Shown in pieces: positions 23,239 to 34,979 of a stretch of 64,000 nucleotides of DNA. The DNA lies in contig OV884056.1 of the NCBI GenBank assembly GCA_930367215.1, positions 279,974,067 to 280,038,066 on the forward strand, read 5' to 3'. Position 1 is the first letter of the stretch. Every line of letters starts with the position of its first letter. A program made the translations under genes and the position numbers. Source of the stretch: Pollenia angustigena (lineage: Eukaryota; Arthropoda; Insecta; Diptera; Polleniidae). Below the pieces are notes generated by a model that was not told where the DNA came from, searched no databases, and saw nothing but the letters and a program-made list of their open reading frames with translations.

Positions 23239-24109
23239 GCTGAAGAGTTTTTAATAAATTATACCAAACAAATTTTGCAAAAACCGACGTCACAAATATT
23301 TTTATATTTCTGGTTAAAAAATGTACCACGATACACGTCTCTCTGTTTCTAAACACTAACTGATTCTTTAATACATTTTTAGTCTTCTTGTGTATGTGAA
23401 TATTAAAACGGTAAACCCCCTTTTTATATATAATGCTAAGGTTACCATACGAAAATAAACGTTTGGAAATATTCGTTAATTTCAAATAATAGGATAAGCT
23501 TAATAATTTATATATTTAATTCTTGACTTCGTAATTAAAAATGTACTTTGTTAATTTTAATATAAAATTTATTTGTATCTAAATGTATGTAGTTTGATTT
23601 TTTCAGTGTTATTTAAATAGTCTTAATTATTTAAGATAAAACTATGGTAGCAATATATGTATACTAAGTATATACAAAATATCATAAAAATGTGCATTTG
23701 TATACATGGTGGTCTCAAAAACCAGCTGGTTGTTTTTGCTTTGCCTGTTGTTGGTGTATTGTTGTGATATTGAAGCCACCTTGCTAAATTATACACAATG
23801 GATACATTTTTTTTCATTTTAATATTTAGTGAAATTAGAATTATTTATTTAAAACGATTTAAAATATATATATTATTTAAAATCAACCCTAAAACGTATA
23901 AAATAACGTTATAAAATAACTATTTTTTTATAATTTTGCAGGATACATTTTATGAAAAAAAGAAAAGTTATTTTTTCTAAAAATATTCAAAATAAAAAAT
24001 CGTGTAAATTGAGGTAATTTCCACATCCCTCAATGTAAACGAAAACCAAAAAAATCGTGTAAAAGTGAAATCGTGCAAAAAAAGTATCGTGTAAATAGAG
24101 GGATAGGTG

Positions 24110-24434
24110 TATTTAGATTTTACTAATTTTATGAATTTACCCATACATTTACACTTAGATGAACAATCAGACTGCAAAGTTGTGCAAACGTTATTTTTTA
24201 AATGTGGGAATGTTTTATTGTATGTTTTCTTTAATATTTATCTTTCTTAAAAGAGGTGATATTTGATAAAAATTATTCCAAGAAAATTTTCTTACATGGT
24301 CTGTAATCTAAGGAAGAGTTCAAAGAGGAATATATTATTCGGATTAACGGTAAATTTTTAATTTGTTTTAATCATTATTCAGTTAAATTATTACGGAAAA
24401 AATTTCACGTTCAAAATGCCACGTATCGACCCAG
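24110..24434. other. No gene seen
   Basis: AT-rich gap between the Tigger element and the next MITE. Confidence 0.5.
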
Positions 24435-24740
24435 GGGGGTTACCGCGTATTTCGATTCGAAAGAAATAATTTACGGATTCGAACAATTTGTACTGTGTAT
24501 TACGATTTTCGTAATATTTGTTTCGAATAAACGGACGTTTTTTATCCTTTATTGAAAACAAAAAATCCCTTTCTTAACAGCCACTCTCTTTTACGAACAA
24601 AAAGTTTTCATCAAATTTCCCATTTTTTTTAAAATACAACCTCTGTCATCGTTCGAACGATTGCGAAAATCGTAATACGCAGTACAAATTGTTCGAATCC
24701 GTAAATGATTTCTTTCGAATCGAAATAAGCAGTAACCCCC
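24435..24740. mobile_element. MITE with about 65-bp inverted ends (GGGGGTTACYGC)
   Basis: GGGGGTTACCGCGTATTTCG onward is matched by the complement of the right end (GCAGTAACCCCC), continuing through GATTCGAAAGAAAT and ACGGATTCGAACAATTTGTA. AG follows on both sides, too short to prove a duplication. A single left end of the same family occurs at 50183-50241. Confidence 0.8.
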
Positions 24741-25104
24741 AGATTTTGGCTTAAAAAAAGAAAATTCAGAAGATTTTAGAATCAAACCAAGACATTTTAA
24801 TGTAACATTGCTACGTTAAATTCTGAAAGTAGTTTGACTAAAAAATTGTTCCAGGTTTCGCTGAATTACGCCTTTTTATACATGGCCACAAAACCTACTT
24901 CTGTTTTTTTTCACGTTCGAACCGCTACTTCTTTTGCCATTATCTTTGACCTAGAATCGTGTCCGCCATAAACTTTAGCATAGATAACAGTGCTTTCTTA
25001 GTGCTATAATTTAAGGGATAAGAGAACGTAAAAATATTTTTTGTTTAAAATGTTATTGCATATTTGATGCGTACCACTGTCACGTTCAACACTTTGGAAT
25101 TACC
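24741..25104. other. No gene seen
   Basis: No coding signal. GGAATTACCCATAT occurs at the right edge. Confidence 0.5.
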
Positions 25105-25369
25105 CATATCGATGCCTTACTTTCTCAACCTCGTATCTTAAAAAAATATAATTTGTTAGGAGAGAAAAAAAAACCTTTTATCTTTGTATACTTCGATGTT
25201 TGGGTTAAAGTTAAAATGGAAATATTAAAGAATTGGTTACATCTATGTATATTGTATTGATATAATAAGTTTTTGCAGTGGTAGAACACAAAAATAGCAG
25301 TCGTTTGATATGAAAAAGTCAAAACCGCATTTTTAAGATACGAGGTTGAGAAAGTAAGGCATCGATATG
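25105..25369. mobile_element. MITE with perfect 40-bp inverted ends
   Basis: Arms 25105-25144 and 25330-25369 are perfect complements beginning CATATCGATGCCTTACTTTC. If TA is the target, the element runs from TCGATGCC to GGCATCGA, a Tc1/mariner-like form. The perfect arms suggest a fairly recent insertion. Confidence 0.85.
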
Positions 25370-27558
25370 CTTGTTGGTATATTTTAATCAAAAACAAAAC
25401 AAAAACTAAAATGAATTAAATTTTTTAGTGTGTTTACTCTCTTTTTTAATAAAACCCACAAAATAGAAATTAAAAGCGATACTTCATACAAATTATATGG
25501 GCGTGACAATTAGAAAACGCTTGCCGCTTTTTTAGGTACGGCTCTAACTTTTTGAAAACATAAGCGGTTTCACTCTTGGTAGTAAATTACCCTTGGGGAC
25601 CTTGTTATTCTTTTAAATAAAGTTAACGTACTAAAATTACCAACACCGCTTCACTACCTTAGCGGTTTTTTGATGAACATATCGACACCAAAACTAAGTT
25701 GACTGGCAAAAAATCTACATACGCCATACGAAGGAGTAAATTTTAACAGAAGACAGCCTTAAAAATAAAGAAATTCAAGGATTCAATTCCAAAACCAATC
25801 TTATTTTTTTTTTTGAAGCTTGCAATATTTCCATTGATTTTTTAAAAACTGATTTAGAAAATTGGGAAGCCAACAAGTCATTTCAAGTTCAACATCTACA
25901 AGTGGTTAATGATCTGCCAGATTGAGGAGTTGTGGTAAACACGTCTGTTAAATCTAACACAATTAAACAGTTGACAAAACTCTATCTCTCTTTCAGCAGA
26001 TTCATTAATTTGCAATACAAACGAAAAAGACACTCACGCTTTGTAGTATAAAATCGTATTAAATAAAATACAGTTATACACTTTATTCTTATTTATCATC
26101 AAGAATAAAATTTTTTAAAATTTTTAAACAATTTGACAACAACTAAAAAAGTGATTTTTTCGTCTTGTAGTCACTATTTACATTTTCAATCGATTTTCGC
26201 CTCATATACAAAAACGTTTTTATATAAGTACAAAAAACCAAATTAGCCTATTCATTGACTTAACTTTGAAAATTGGCCTCTAATGTACATACATATTTAC
26301 TTTTATCATTGTGGGGTATTTGCTGTTGTTTTGTCGATCACAGTTTTCTAAATATTTTTGAATTGATACTGGGTATGAATACATTTTTTTATTTTTTAAA
26401 AAGTTTTAAAAGCTGTAATTGACAATAAAGGCTATTGCACTCACTGAATTCAGTAAAAACCAATAAAAATAACACTTTTTTAAATATCAATTTACTGCAT
26501 AAAATAAGCTGTGAGATGAAAAACAATTTGTTTTCTGTTCTCTTTTTTTTGTGTACATACTTTATTTAAATATATTGGTATTTAATTAAAAAAAAAATAA
26601 AGTTTTTCCGCTAAACTATAAGCGTTTCTCTTCAATATGAAACAATTTTTTAATTCCTAATTTAGTTAGTTTTATTGCTATGGAGTCTGAAAGAAATAAC
26701 TGTGATCTGCATAAAATAAGCTGTGAGACACTGTATTTAAAGGTATTAAACTTACATTTTTTAAACTTTCGTCAGCAGAAAAAGCAGGAGAAAAACGACA
26801 ATAAATGTTAACATAAAGTTTTCTGAAAATATCCGTGATAAAATTGTTTTTGTATTTTCACCACTGCTTCGGGCATATGTTTTGAAGAAAAATGTAAATT
26901 TTATGTAAACGCTCATGGACGAACTAGATGTTAATAGCATTATATTGAAATTGAAAATTATTGTTTTGTTTTCTAAATATATTTTTAGAAAGTTGCTTTT
27001 TTTTTGCTGCATACATATGCTGTGTATTGAGTTTTTATTCTGCTTTTGCTTTAACTACATTTTTCATACGGAAATAAAGCGAAGCAAGAAATTTTTTTCT
27101 TGTTGTCATTTTCTTTTGATTTCGCTTAAGCTACTTTGTTAACGGCATTGTAGCAAAGCAAGACTAAAATTTATTTCGTATGGTTTTGTATTTTTCTGCA
27201 TTCGTCAAGCAGTGGCGTATAGAGCAAAACAATACTTAATTAGCTTTAAAATATAGTGCACTCGTGATAATATAAACACCCTAATATATGAACTCCCCAA
27301 AATGTGAACACTTATTTTCTTATATTGACTACTCTAAAATATTTACTTGTGCAAAAGCTTTAAAATATGAACAACTTATAGTTGCATTTTTAATGGTTTT
27401 TATCTACCTACACAGTGTTAAATCAAAATCAATTTTTATTCAACTGCATAATAACCTGGGGATTTCCCCAGCTATCGCTTTTAAATTGTCTTCAGTTGTT
27501 AATCAAAATGTTTTGCAAACACTTTTTGGTTAGTTCTCACATTAATATGTAAATCTAC
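25370..27558. other. No gene seen; one 22-bp direct repeat
   Basis: AT-rich. CTGCATAAAATAAGCTGTGA is repeated at about 26494 and 26708. CCACTGCTT (about 26861) and AAGCAGTGG (about 27210), with ATACGGAAATAAA / TTTATTTCGTAT inside, hint at a decayed inverted-repeat element. No coding motif. Confidence 0.5.
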
Positions 27559-27673
27559 ATATACATCAGTGTTGCCATTAGGAAACGAAAGATACATTTT
27601 TCGTATCTTTTGATGGCTTCATGTACCATTTATAATCCTGAAATTTTTCGTATCTTTTGAATCTGTATGCAAA

Positions 27674-30093
27674 ATGTACTCATATCTTGTTGGGAGGTCG
27701 CAATTTGTTGAATATAATAGCTTAATTTCGTCCGTTAGTCCGTTATTTTCCGGTATTCCTCAGGGCTCTGTTATGGGCCCTCTATTGTTTATACTATATA
27801 TGAATGACCTTTCTTCATACATTAATTTATCATTATGTGAGCTATTTATCTATGCGGATGACATTTTTCTTCTCTTTAATAGTAATTTGAATGCACATGA
27901 TGTTTTGCAAGACAATATTAACTACTGCCTGAATCAAATTCATGATTGGACTTCACTTAACTCCTTAGCTCTTAACCCTTATAAGTCCAAGGGCATCATG
28001 TTTGGGTATAGAAATCAGTTTTTTCCTAGCTTGGATATTGTTCTGGACAATGTGCGGATACAGTTAGTTGATCATATTAAATGTCTTTGTGTGCTTTAAG
28101 ATAATCAACTTTCCTTTGACCCCCATATTAATCTTCTTAATGGTAAAATTTTTGGAAATCTTCGTAAAATGTATTCATCTAATTTGTATTTTCCATTACG
28201 TGTTAGGTATAATATGGCTCATGCAATGTTGATGTCATCGGTATTATATGGTCTCGAAGTTTATTCCGGTACATGTTCCACTCGCTTAAGCAGAGTTAAG
28301 CGTATAGTTAATAGTATTGTAAGATTTGTCTACAACATTAAGCGTCGTGAGCATATATATATTTCTGTCCGGCGCACAGTAGCGCCCGTAGAGCAAACGA
28401 GGTTGCAAAAATCAAAATTTTCATGAGCACCGACGAAGTTTTGAATAAACTCATGTTATAGGAAACTTTTCAACGATTTCAAATCTGCCACTCTTAATAA
28501 TATCACATTTTTAGTTTAGAAGATATAGCCGTTCAAAGTTGACCGACTTTCGGTTTTCAAAAAAACACACAATTTTTAGTAAATTTGTTGCGATTTCAGG
28601 TGTAATATCACGAAAAATAGGTAACGAATCGCCTTATTTTTTGTTTGTATTGATTGATGCATTTATTAAATGTGTAATGATAAAAAAAAAATGAACTGTT
28701 TGCTTTGTGTTTCTCCTGGTAAATCACTATTTAAAAACTATCCGTTTTTTCACTATTTTTCAACTTTGACGGAAAATAACAAAAATCTATATTTTTCTAT
28801 ATTTGCCATATTTGCAAAATCTGTTCTTTGATTATTTCTTTACATAATTCAAAAATTTTATCTGCCCGTACGTGCCCGTTTGGCTTCTAGAGGTAAAAAA
28901 GGTTAAAAAGACATGGTTGCCATACTAATATTGCGGTTTAATAAAATTCTTTAATTTGGCCCCTACAGCGCGTAGGATGCTCCTAGATGGGTCAAATGTA
29001 TGACCAACCCCACTTTATTATTTATTGCCGAATTTCGGTTTTTTTAGTTATTTCAATAAACTAAACCATTTTTGAGTTACGCGAATATATGCTGTGCAGC
29101 GCCTTAGTCCGTTTTTAAAATTTAACATTTTGCAGATATTACATTTTTCAAAAAAAAATTTATTTTTTCAATATATGGTTTGTAGCCCCAAGTATTCTCT
29201 TTAAAATGACATTAAAATCATCTTCGTATGTCAAGTAGTTTTCGAGTTATTGAAGAAATAAGCTCAACACATTCGGCTAATTCGGCGAAATTATGACATT
29301 TTGAGTATGACATAACTTTTGAAAAAAAAATTTTAAAATTTTTTTTCGTTCATATATGTTCCTTATAAGATAAAAGGAACATTCTCATCAAATTTCATTA
29401 AAATCGGAAGGGGTCGTGTCCCACTCTTGGTCGTTTTGACATGGAATTACCCATATACCGAAAATACAGAAAATTGAAAAAATAAATTTAAAAAAAAAAA
29501 ATTTTTTTTTTTAATTTGTTGGGTAATAATTTAGAACCCTAAAGAAAAAAAAAATAAAAACAATCTAAAAATGTAAAAATAATTTTTTTTTAGGTACCAT
29601 AAAATTGATTTTTCTACTAATTTTAACTTTGATAACCCATAAGTAGGCCCCTACACAGCGTAGCACCCTTTTCAAATGCACATTTCATAGGCTGAACAGT
29701 TATCTATCATATGCTGTTTAAACTGTTCAATTACCTTATTCGGTTCAAAAGATATGATTTTTGCAACGAAAAAACTCAAATGGCGCCACTGTGCGGCGTT
29801 TTCTTGGGTGTACGTTTGAAAATTATGTGAAATATCGATTGGGTATTTTGTTCTATGGAGTAATTCAACATCGCAGACCCATTGACCTGTCTAGTTCGTT
29901 TATATTTACAAGATCTGTTAGAAACCCCCAGATTATGATTCCCAGAATTTCCTCATCTTTTTTTAGTAGGTCTTTTATAGTTAGGATTTCTAGGGTTTGG
30001 AATTTTTTACCATATTCATTACGGATATTTTCGCATTCAAATAATGTATTTCGTTTAAAACTATTGGAATTCTTTGCTAATTCTACTTTTTAA
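27674..30093 (+). pseudogene. Reverse transcriptase C-terminal part, interrupted
   Basis: GIPQGSVMGPLLFILY is motif B and FIYADDIFLLF the YADD catalytic site, then LNPYKSKGIMFG. A stop at 28097-28099 replaces one residue (CVL-stop-DNQLSFD), and the same frame goes on through SVLYGLEVY and VKRIVNSIVRFVYN to the Transib insertion. After it, FLGCTFENYVKYR and NPQIMIPRISSSFFSRSF, then VWNFLPYSLRIFSHSNNVFR, form the usual C-terminal end, stopping at 30093. Clade not assigned (Jockey/CR1-like range). Confidence 0.85.
28374..29793. mobile_element. Non-autonomous Transib element
   Basis: CGGCG at 28369-28373 and 29794-29798 is an exact 5-bp, GC-rich duplication, and removing element plus one copy restores the LINE reading frame (VRRFLG). 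Ends CACAGTAGCGCC and GGCGCCACTGTG are 12-bp inverted repeats with one change. A 5-bp GC-rich duplication and CACWGTG ends are typical of Transib, the relative of RAG1. The right end heptamer CACAGTG equals the vertebrate RSS heptamer. The 1,420-bp interior has no transposase. GGCCCCTACAGCGCGTAG (28968) recurs as GGCCCCTACACAGCGTAG (29646). Confidence 0.85.
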
Positions 30094-30480
30094 TGATTTT
30101 CTATATCTCAACTAAATATATTTTAGCACTTTGTAAATTGTATTTCCATTTTAGCTTATTTGGTTGTGCTATTTCCCTCTTAGTTTGTTACTGTCTGGAC
30201 CTTTTTTAGGATATTTTTCATTTCTTTTTTTTTTCTTTGTTATTTTTTTTGCGGCTGGGGAGCCATTAACCATTAACTATGATATGTTATTTTTGATATT
30301 AGCTTAATTATTTTTTATTATTATTATTATTAGATTATTAGTGTACAAATATATAATTTGTTGTTAATTTCTCAGGATATATGAACAAGTAATATTGTTA
30401 TTTTGGCCTCTAAGGCTTGATATTGCATAAATGAATGAAATAAATAAATAAATAATTATGTAAAATAAAACTTACTAAAG

Positions 30481-30926
30481 GTGTTATGATACTTGCTATT
30501 TTTTGTATTGGATTTTTTTAGGATTGACTGAATGAAACAACAAATGCGAGAAAGAACAAGAAATACAATTTGATAAAATGTAAACAAAACAAACAATACT
30601 GCCCACGTTTTTTCCCCACAAAAAAACGTCATAAAAGCTAAAAATCGCAAAAAAAGTTAAAAACCGTTTCTTTCGATCAAAAACTAAAAAAATTGGCAAC
30701 AGTGCCTAACAATTAATCTGGAAATGTCAATTTTAAGTAAAAAAATTTGATATTTTTTTTGACAGTCTTAGATTATTTGTCGATAACACATGTATATTTG
30801 TTTGACATTTCAAGATTTTTTATGATATAATCATACTCTTTACACTTAGTCAGTTTTCCTATGCAAATATATTTGCACTGTTCTCCAATATAGAAAAAAT
30901 ACAAAAAATACCAAGTATCATAACAG
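30481..30926. mobile_element. Inverted-repeat element, about 28-bp ends
   Basis: GTGTTATGATACTTGCTATT (30481) is matched by the complement of the right end (CAAGTATCATAACAG), two mismatches in 28. A TTGGCAACAGTG word at 30690 inside resembles a hAT end. Class unknown. Confidence 0.6.
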
Positions 30927-31286
30927 CTTAAGACTGATCATCGTAACCGAATCAGTACTTATACAATAGCAACTTTCATAATGGTGAAAAAAACATTAAG
31001 GATTTTTCAACATACGATTCACCTAAATCGAGGAATACAAGTAGTGCGAAGTTGTTCGGAGGAAATATGAACATCTTTAATTTTCAGAAATTTATATGAA
31101 CTTTTTGATATAAACTTGGTATTAACGACTTAACTCGTACATTAATTTTTACAACAATGAATTTGTTTCGATAACATCCAAAGATGGTTACATATAATTA
31201 ATTTTAATGTTTGCTTATTTTTTTTTTTAAATTATATTTCTAAAATTTATGGCTTAAATAAATATTAAGAATTTATATGATATCAT

Positions 31287-32118
31287 CAGGGCTGCCAGAT
31301 AAATTTGTGAGGAAATCTTCTGTTTCCTGAGAAAAAATAAAAAAATCGTCTTTATCGTTTCGAAAAAATCGGACAATTAAACAATTTTTTAAATGGCACA
31401 GCAAAAGACGCTTCTTAAATCGTTGTGGGAATCGTTTAAGATGTGGGTAAAGATAATCAAACAAGACTTTCATGTCAAGAATCGTTTGAGACTCATGTAG
31501 ATATTCTCTTACAAATCGTGAAATGCTCGCCGTATAATTGTTGAAAATTGATTTATGCAGAGAGTCGTAAAAGGTTCATTCGATGATGGTTTGACGAAAG
31601 ATAAACAAAGTGTAACATTGTTGTTTTTGTACTCTGAAAATAATCAAAGATTTTCTAAGACTTAAACAAAAGCGGCACGCTTTGCAATTGTAAAACCCGC
31701 TTTTGACAGCTCATTTAATAGTAAAGTTTGCCGCTATTGCTAATTAATGGCAATTTAGGTATTTTTTTGTCAATCTAACGTTTTTATCGCTATTTTCATT
31801 TATAATTTCTGGGATTTATTAAACAAAAAAGCTATCACTACTGTTCATGACACAACGTTGACGCTTTTGCTTTGGAATGGCATATCAGCGTAAAAGCTAA
31901 GCGAAAGAAAACGTTCCGCCTTCCACTCTTGTTAAGGTATGGCTGTTAAATATTCCAGGATTAAAAAAGGAAATTATCGGAAAATGTAATGTTTTATTCA
32001 GACTTTGGAGACGGAAAAAATCGTCACTTTTTAGAAATAAATCAGCAAATCGACAATTTGCTAATTTCGGAACAAAAATCGTCAAAATGATGATAAATCG
32101 TCAAATCTGGCAGCCCTA
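31287..32118. mobile_element. hAT-type element with CAGGGCTGCCAGAT ends
   Basis: CAGGGCTGCCAGATAAATTT at the left, AAATCTGGCAGCCCTA at the right. Left flank GATATCAT and right flank AGTATCAT agree in 6 of 8. AAATCGTC words are repeated in both halves. Non-coding, 832 bp. Confidence 0.7.
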
Positions 32119-32126
32119 GAGTATCA

Positions 32127-32391
32127 TCATATATATTATTTCTAAAGCACTTTTTTATGTCGGTTGCAAATATCTCCCATACCACCGCATCAAATTTAAT
32201 GAATGATATCTCATTTTAAAGCTTATTTCTAACACTAATGACGAAAAATAATTAGAAATTGAAAAATTAATATTTTCATTGATAAAAATTATATTTTAAA
32301 ATGTATTGAAGTTACTAAAATTTCTATTAATTATTTTCATTTTATGTTACAAAAATGACAACGGTGCGAAATATTCGCACGGGTCATCTAG
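32127..32391 (+). mobile_element. Small Helitron, copy A
   Basis: Starts TCATATATATTATTTC after A, ends with hairpin GTGCGAA-ATA-TTCGCAC (32364-32380), then GGGTCATCTAG before T. This is the Helitron 3' signature. Copy B is at 51865-52059 and lacks about 70 internal bases. Confidence 0.85.
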
Positions 32392-32538
32392 TGATATAAA
32401 AATGTAATGTTAATAATTGTTAAACGTTGAAATTGGACTTAAATGTTTTTTTAAATGTATCTTTTTGGGAAAAAGTGTATCTTTTTGGAAACTAAAATGT
32501 ATCTTTCTCGAAATTTCACTGGCAACACCGATATACAT

Positions 32539-34979
32539 ATGAGCAACTTCAAAAATTTACGACACCTAGACATTTTTTTTTTTAATTTTTTTTTTTTGTC
32601 TGACATCAATGTTGATTTGCGTGTGTATAAACCGATATTTGGGCATGTGAAATCCGTTCGCATTAATCATTTTTATTACACGGCGCAAATTTTACTGCGG
32701 TTTAAAGTTAAAAATTAAAAAAAAATATAAAAATTACAGTTTTTGTTAAAATTGAAAAAGGATAACGCGAGTGGATAATACCCCTTAAGGGCTTTCTTAG
32801 CACACTAAAATATTTGTAAAAGCTTGAATACTTTTAAAAATACACTGGAAAAAAAATATAAAAAAATTTTTTTTGATCGTGTATGCATATAAAAATTTAT
32901 TTAAAATTGTTAAACCTTTTACAAAATTACGGCTAGTATAAGACATAATTTGCAATATTTTGGGAAAAAAACTATTTGGCTATCGCTAATGGCTTAAGAG
33001 ATATAACCATTTAAACTTTACCACTCATGATTTTTTTACCAAATTATATATTTAGATCAGTAATACTCAAATATTTATTCTTAGAAGCACTCAGCAAAAG
33101 CTACTATGATCATAATTTGTTTCGCTTCTCAGTTTTTTTTAACGAATTTTAGAAATTTTAAAATGTATATTCTGAAACCAAATCAAATATTTCATACAAG
33201 GATGCTTTTTGAGGTTAGAAACATTTTGTTTCTCCATAAAATTTTAAATCCTTAAAATTTTTTGGTGCGTTTTCAATTTTAGTATCAAGCTCAGTAAAGT
33301 CTTCTATTCGATGTACGTTTGAGCGGAATTGATACAGCGCTTCAGTTGTCACAAAGCGAAATGTGTTTGGAAAAAACTGCCGCTGCACGCGCCAGGGTTG
33401 AAAAAAATTATTTTTTTTTGCACTTTATCAGTTTAGTCCGTCGCGAAGAATCTATTTAGATACCTTAACATGTGCCCATGACATGTTTTGATATAAAAAA
33501 AAGCTTAAAAATAAATTGTTTTTTTGCAAAAATTTTCAAAAGTTCATAAAATTTTTGCGTTTAAAAATTTTAAAGTGCGTTTTCGCCTCGGAGGTGCCCT
33601 TTACGAAGTTACTCACATCACGCAATACACTAGCCAACTTAAAAGGCAATTCAGATTGTCAGACGCAAAAAAGATACATTTTTAAAAAATTTACGCTAAT
33701 TTCTTTTAAGTTTGTGATGTCCGTGATACGTTATTGGTGCGCTGACACCAACTTGATACACCTCAAACTTTATAAAATTACGCAGTTTTTTTAATTCTGC
33801 GCTTAAAACTCATTTTTATTAAACGGCGCAAAAACTCTATGCAAAATCTTCAAAAATTTCTAAATTCGGAAAATTTTGGTTTCACTTTAAAACACCATGC
33901 AACTTTTCACGCAGCAGCGATATCAAAATTTTTTTTTTAGTGGATATATCCTCCAAGTCTAGTGACTAAATTTTGTATGGGTTTGGATCTAAAAGCTTAC
34001 AACTATTACAAAGAAAACGGAATGGATGAAAAAACTCTTGGAAGTTTCAAGTCGTTTTTTTAATTTTTCGAATTTTAGATGACCACCAATTCTTAAGGTG
34101 AGGACTTTTCAACGTAAAACTTTGCACGTCATATCCTTCAAGTATAGTCATCCAAACCCTGTACAACGTTTTTTTCAATTCATAAAACTTAACGAAATAA
34201 GAGCCATAGTATGTCGGTTTCAGCAGGTGCTCAAAAAATTTGAAGTAGCCCATATACATTTTTAAATATAATTTTAACGTGAAAATTTCTTAAATATGAA
34301 TTTAAAAAAGCATAAGTTTTTAAATTTAAAAAGAAAAATCTGAAATTTTAGAACATTTAGGAAAAGGTATTACTAATTTAGCGAATAAATTTGTTTATTT
34401 TTTTAATGTTCTAACAATACGTGACTTGGGAAACGAAAAATGTGCGGTCTTCCGAATACCCAAAAAAATGGAAAATGCACTGATGATTTTTGAAAATGAG
34501 ATACAAAAAGATCACTGTTAGCGGACACGGCAAATATCTGAGGATTTTTAAGAGAGCGGAGCGTTTTTAATATGATGGAACGAAAGAAAATCACAGAATT
34601 TTTCGCATTACTTTAAGTTTGTTTTTCTTTTTTAAAAAACAATAGCTTTTTAAATCCAATGAACAATAAGTATAAACAAAACTTTAACATTAGAAACTTT
34701 TATTTTTGACGGAAAAAACGTTTTTCTGGCTTTGTTTTAATTAGTTCATATTATCGCGAGTACACTATAATTGATATGCAGCTTAATAATTGCTTTGTAT
34801 CTCAGAAACCATAAAAAATTCCGTCAAACCTGTTTGCGATTCAGAAAGGGGATATTCAAAATATATACATATGTATACCCCCATACCTAACTCAATTTTT
34901 TTAAAAACCTACCGATTAAACCAATAATGATTTTTTATTCACATGTATAATAAAAACATACCTGATTTTAAAACCCTGT
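32539..34979. other. No gene seen
   Basis: 2.4 kb of AT-rich sequence with only short open frames. Words such as GCGTTTTCGCCTCGGAGGTGCC give no recognisable protein. GTAGCCCATATACATT at 34246 matches a boundary word seen elsewhere in the window. Confidence 0.55.

Larger units (their letters stand above)
18839..24109 (-). mobile_element. Tigger/pogo-type DNA transposon, dead
   Basis: Ends CACCTATCCCTCGATTTACA and its complement (GTGTAAATAGAGGGATAGGTG) sit between TA dinucleotides at 18837-18838 and 24110-24111, as expected for Tc1/mariner/pogo. AATCGTGTAAATCGA repeats behind the left end look like transposase-binding sites. Total 5,271 bp, of which 2,291 bp plus 8 is a later hAT insertion, leaving about 2.97 kb. 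A transposase gene lies between the ends. Confidence 0.9.
27668..30456 (+). mobile_element. 5'-truncated non-LTR retrotransposon
   Basis: It begins in the middle of the reverse transcriptase and ends with a short ATAAATAAATAA tail at about 30456, the usual outcome of incomplete target-primed reverse transcription. Interrupted by the Transib element at 28374-29793. Confidence 0.85.
27567..32530. mobile_element. hAT-type shell of a nested 5-kb cluster
   Basis: ATATACAT at 27559-27566 and 32531-32538 is an exact 8-bp duplication. Ends CAGTGTTGCCATT and its partner (TGGCAACACCG) continue with AAGATACATTTT and AAAATGTATCTTT as inner inverted repeats. Almost all of the interior is later insertions: a LINE with a Transib element inside, an inverted-repeat element, a second hAT and a small Helitron. 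Confidence 0.85.

Noticed and set aside
32455..32718. 87-codon frame
   Set aside because: It starts in the inner repeats of a hAT end (TGTATCTTTTTGG) and runs through T-rich sequence; no motif.
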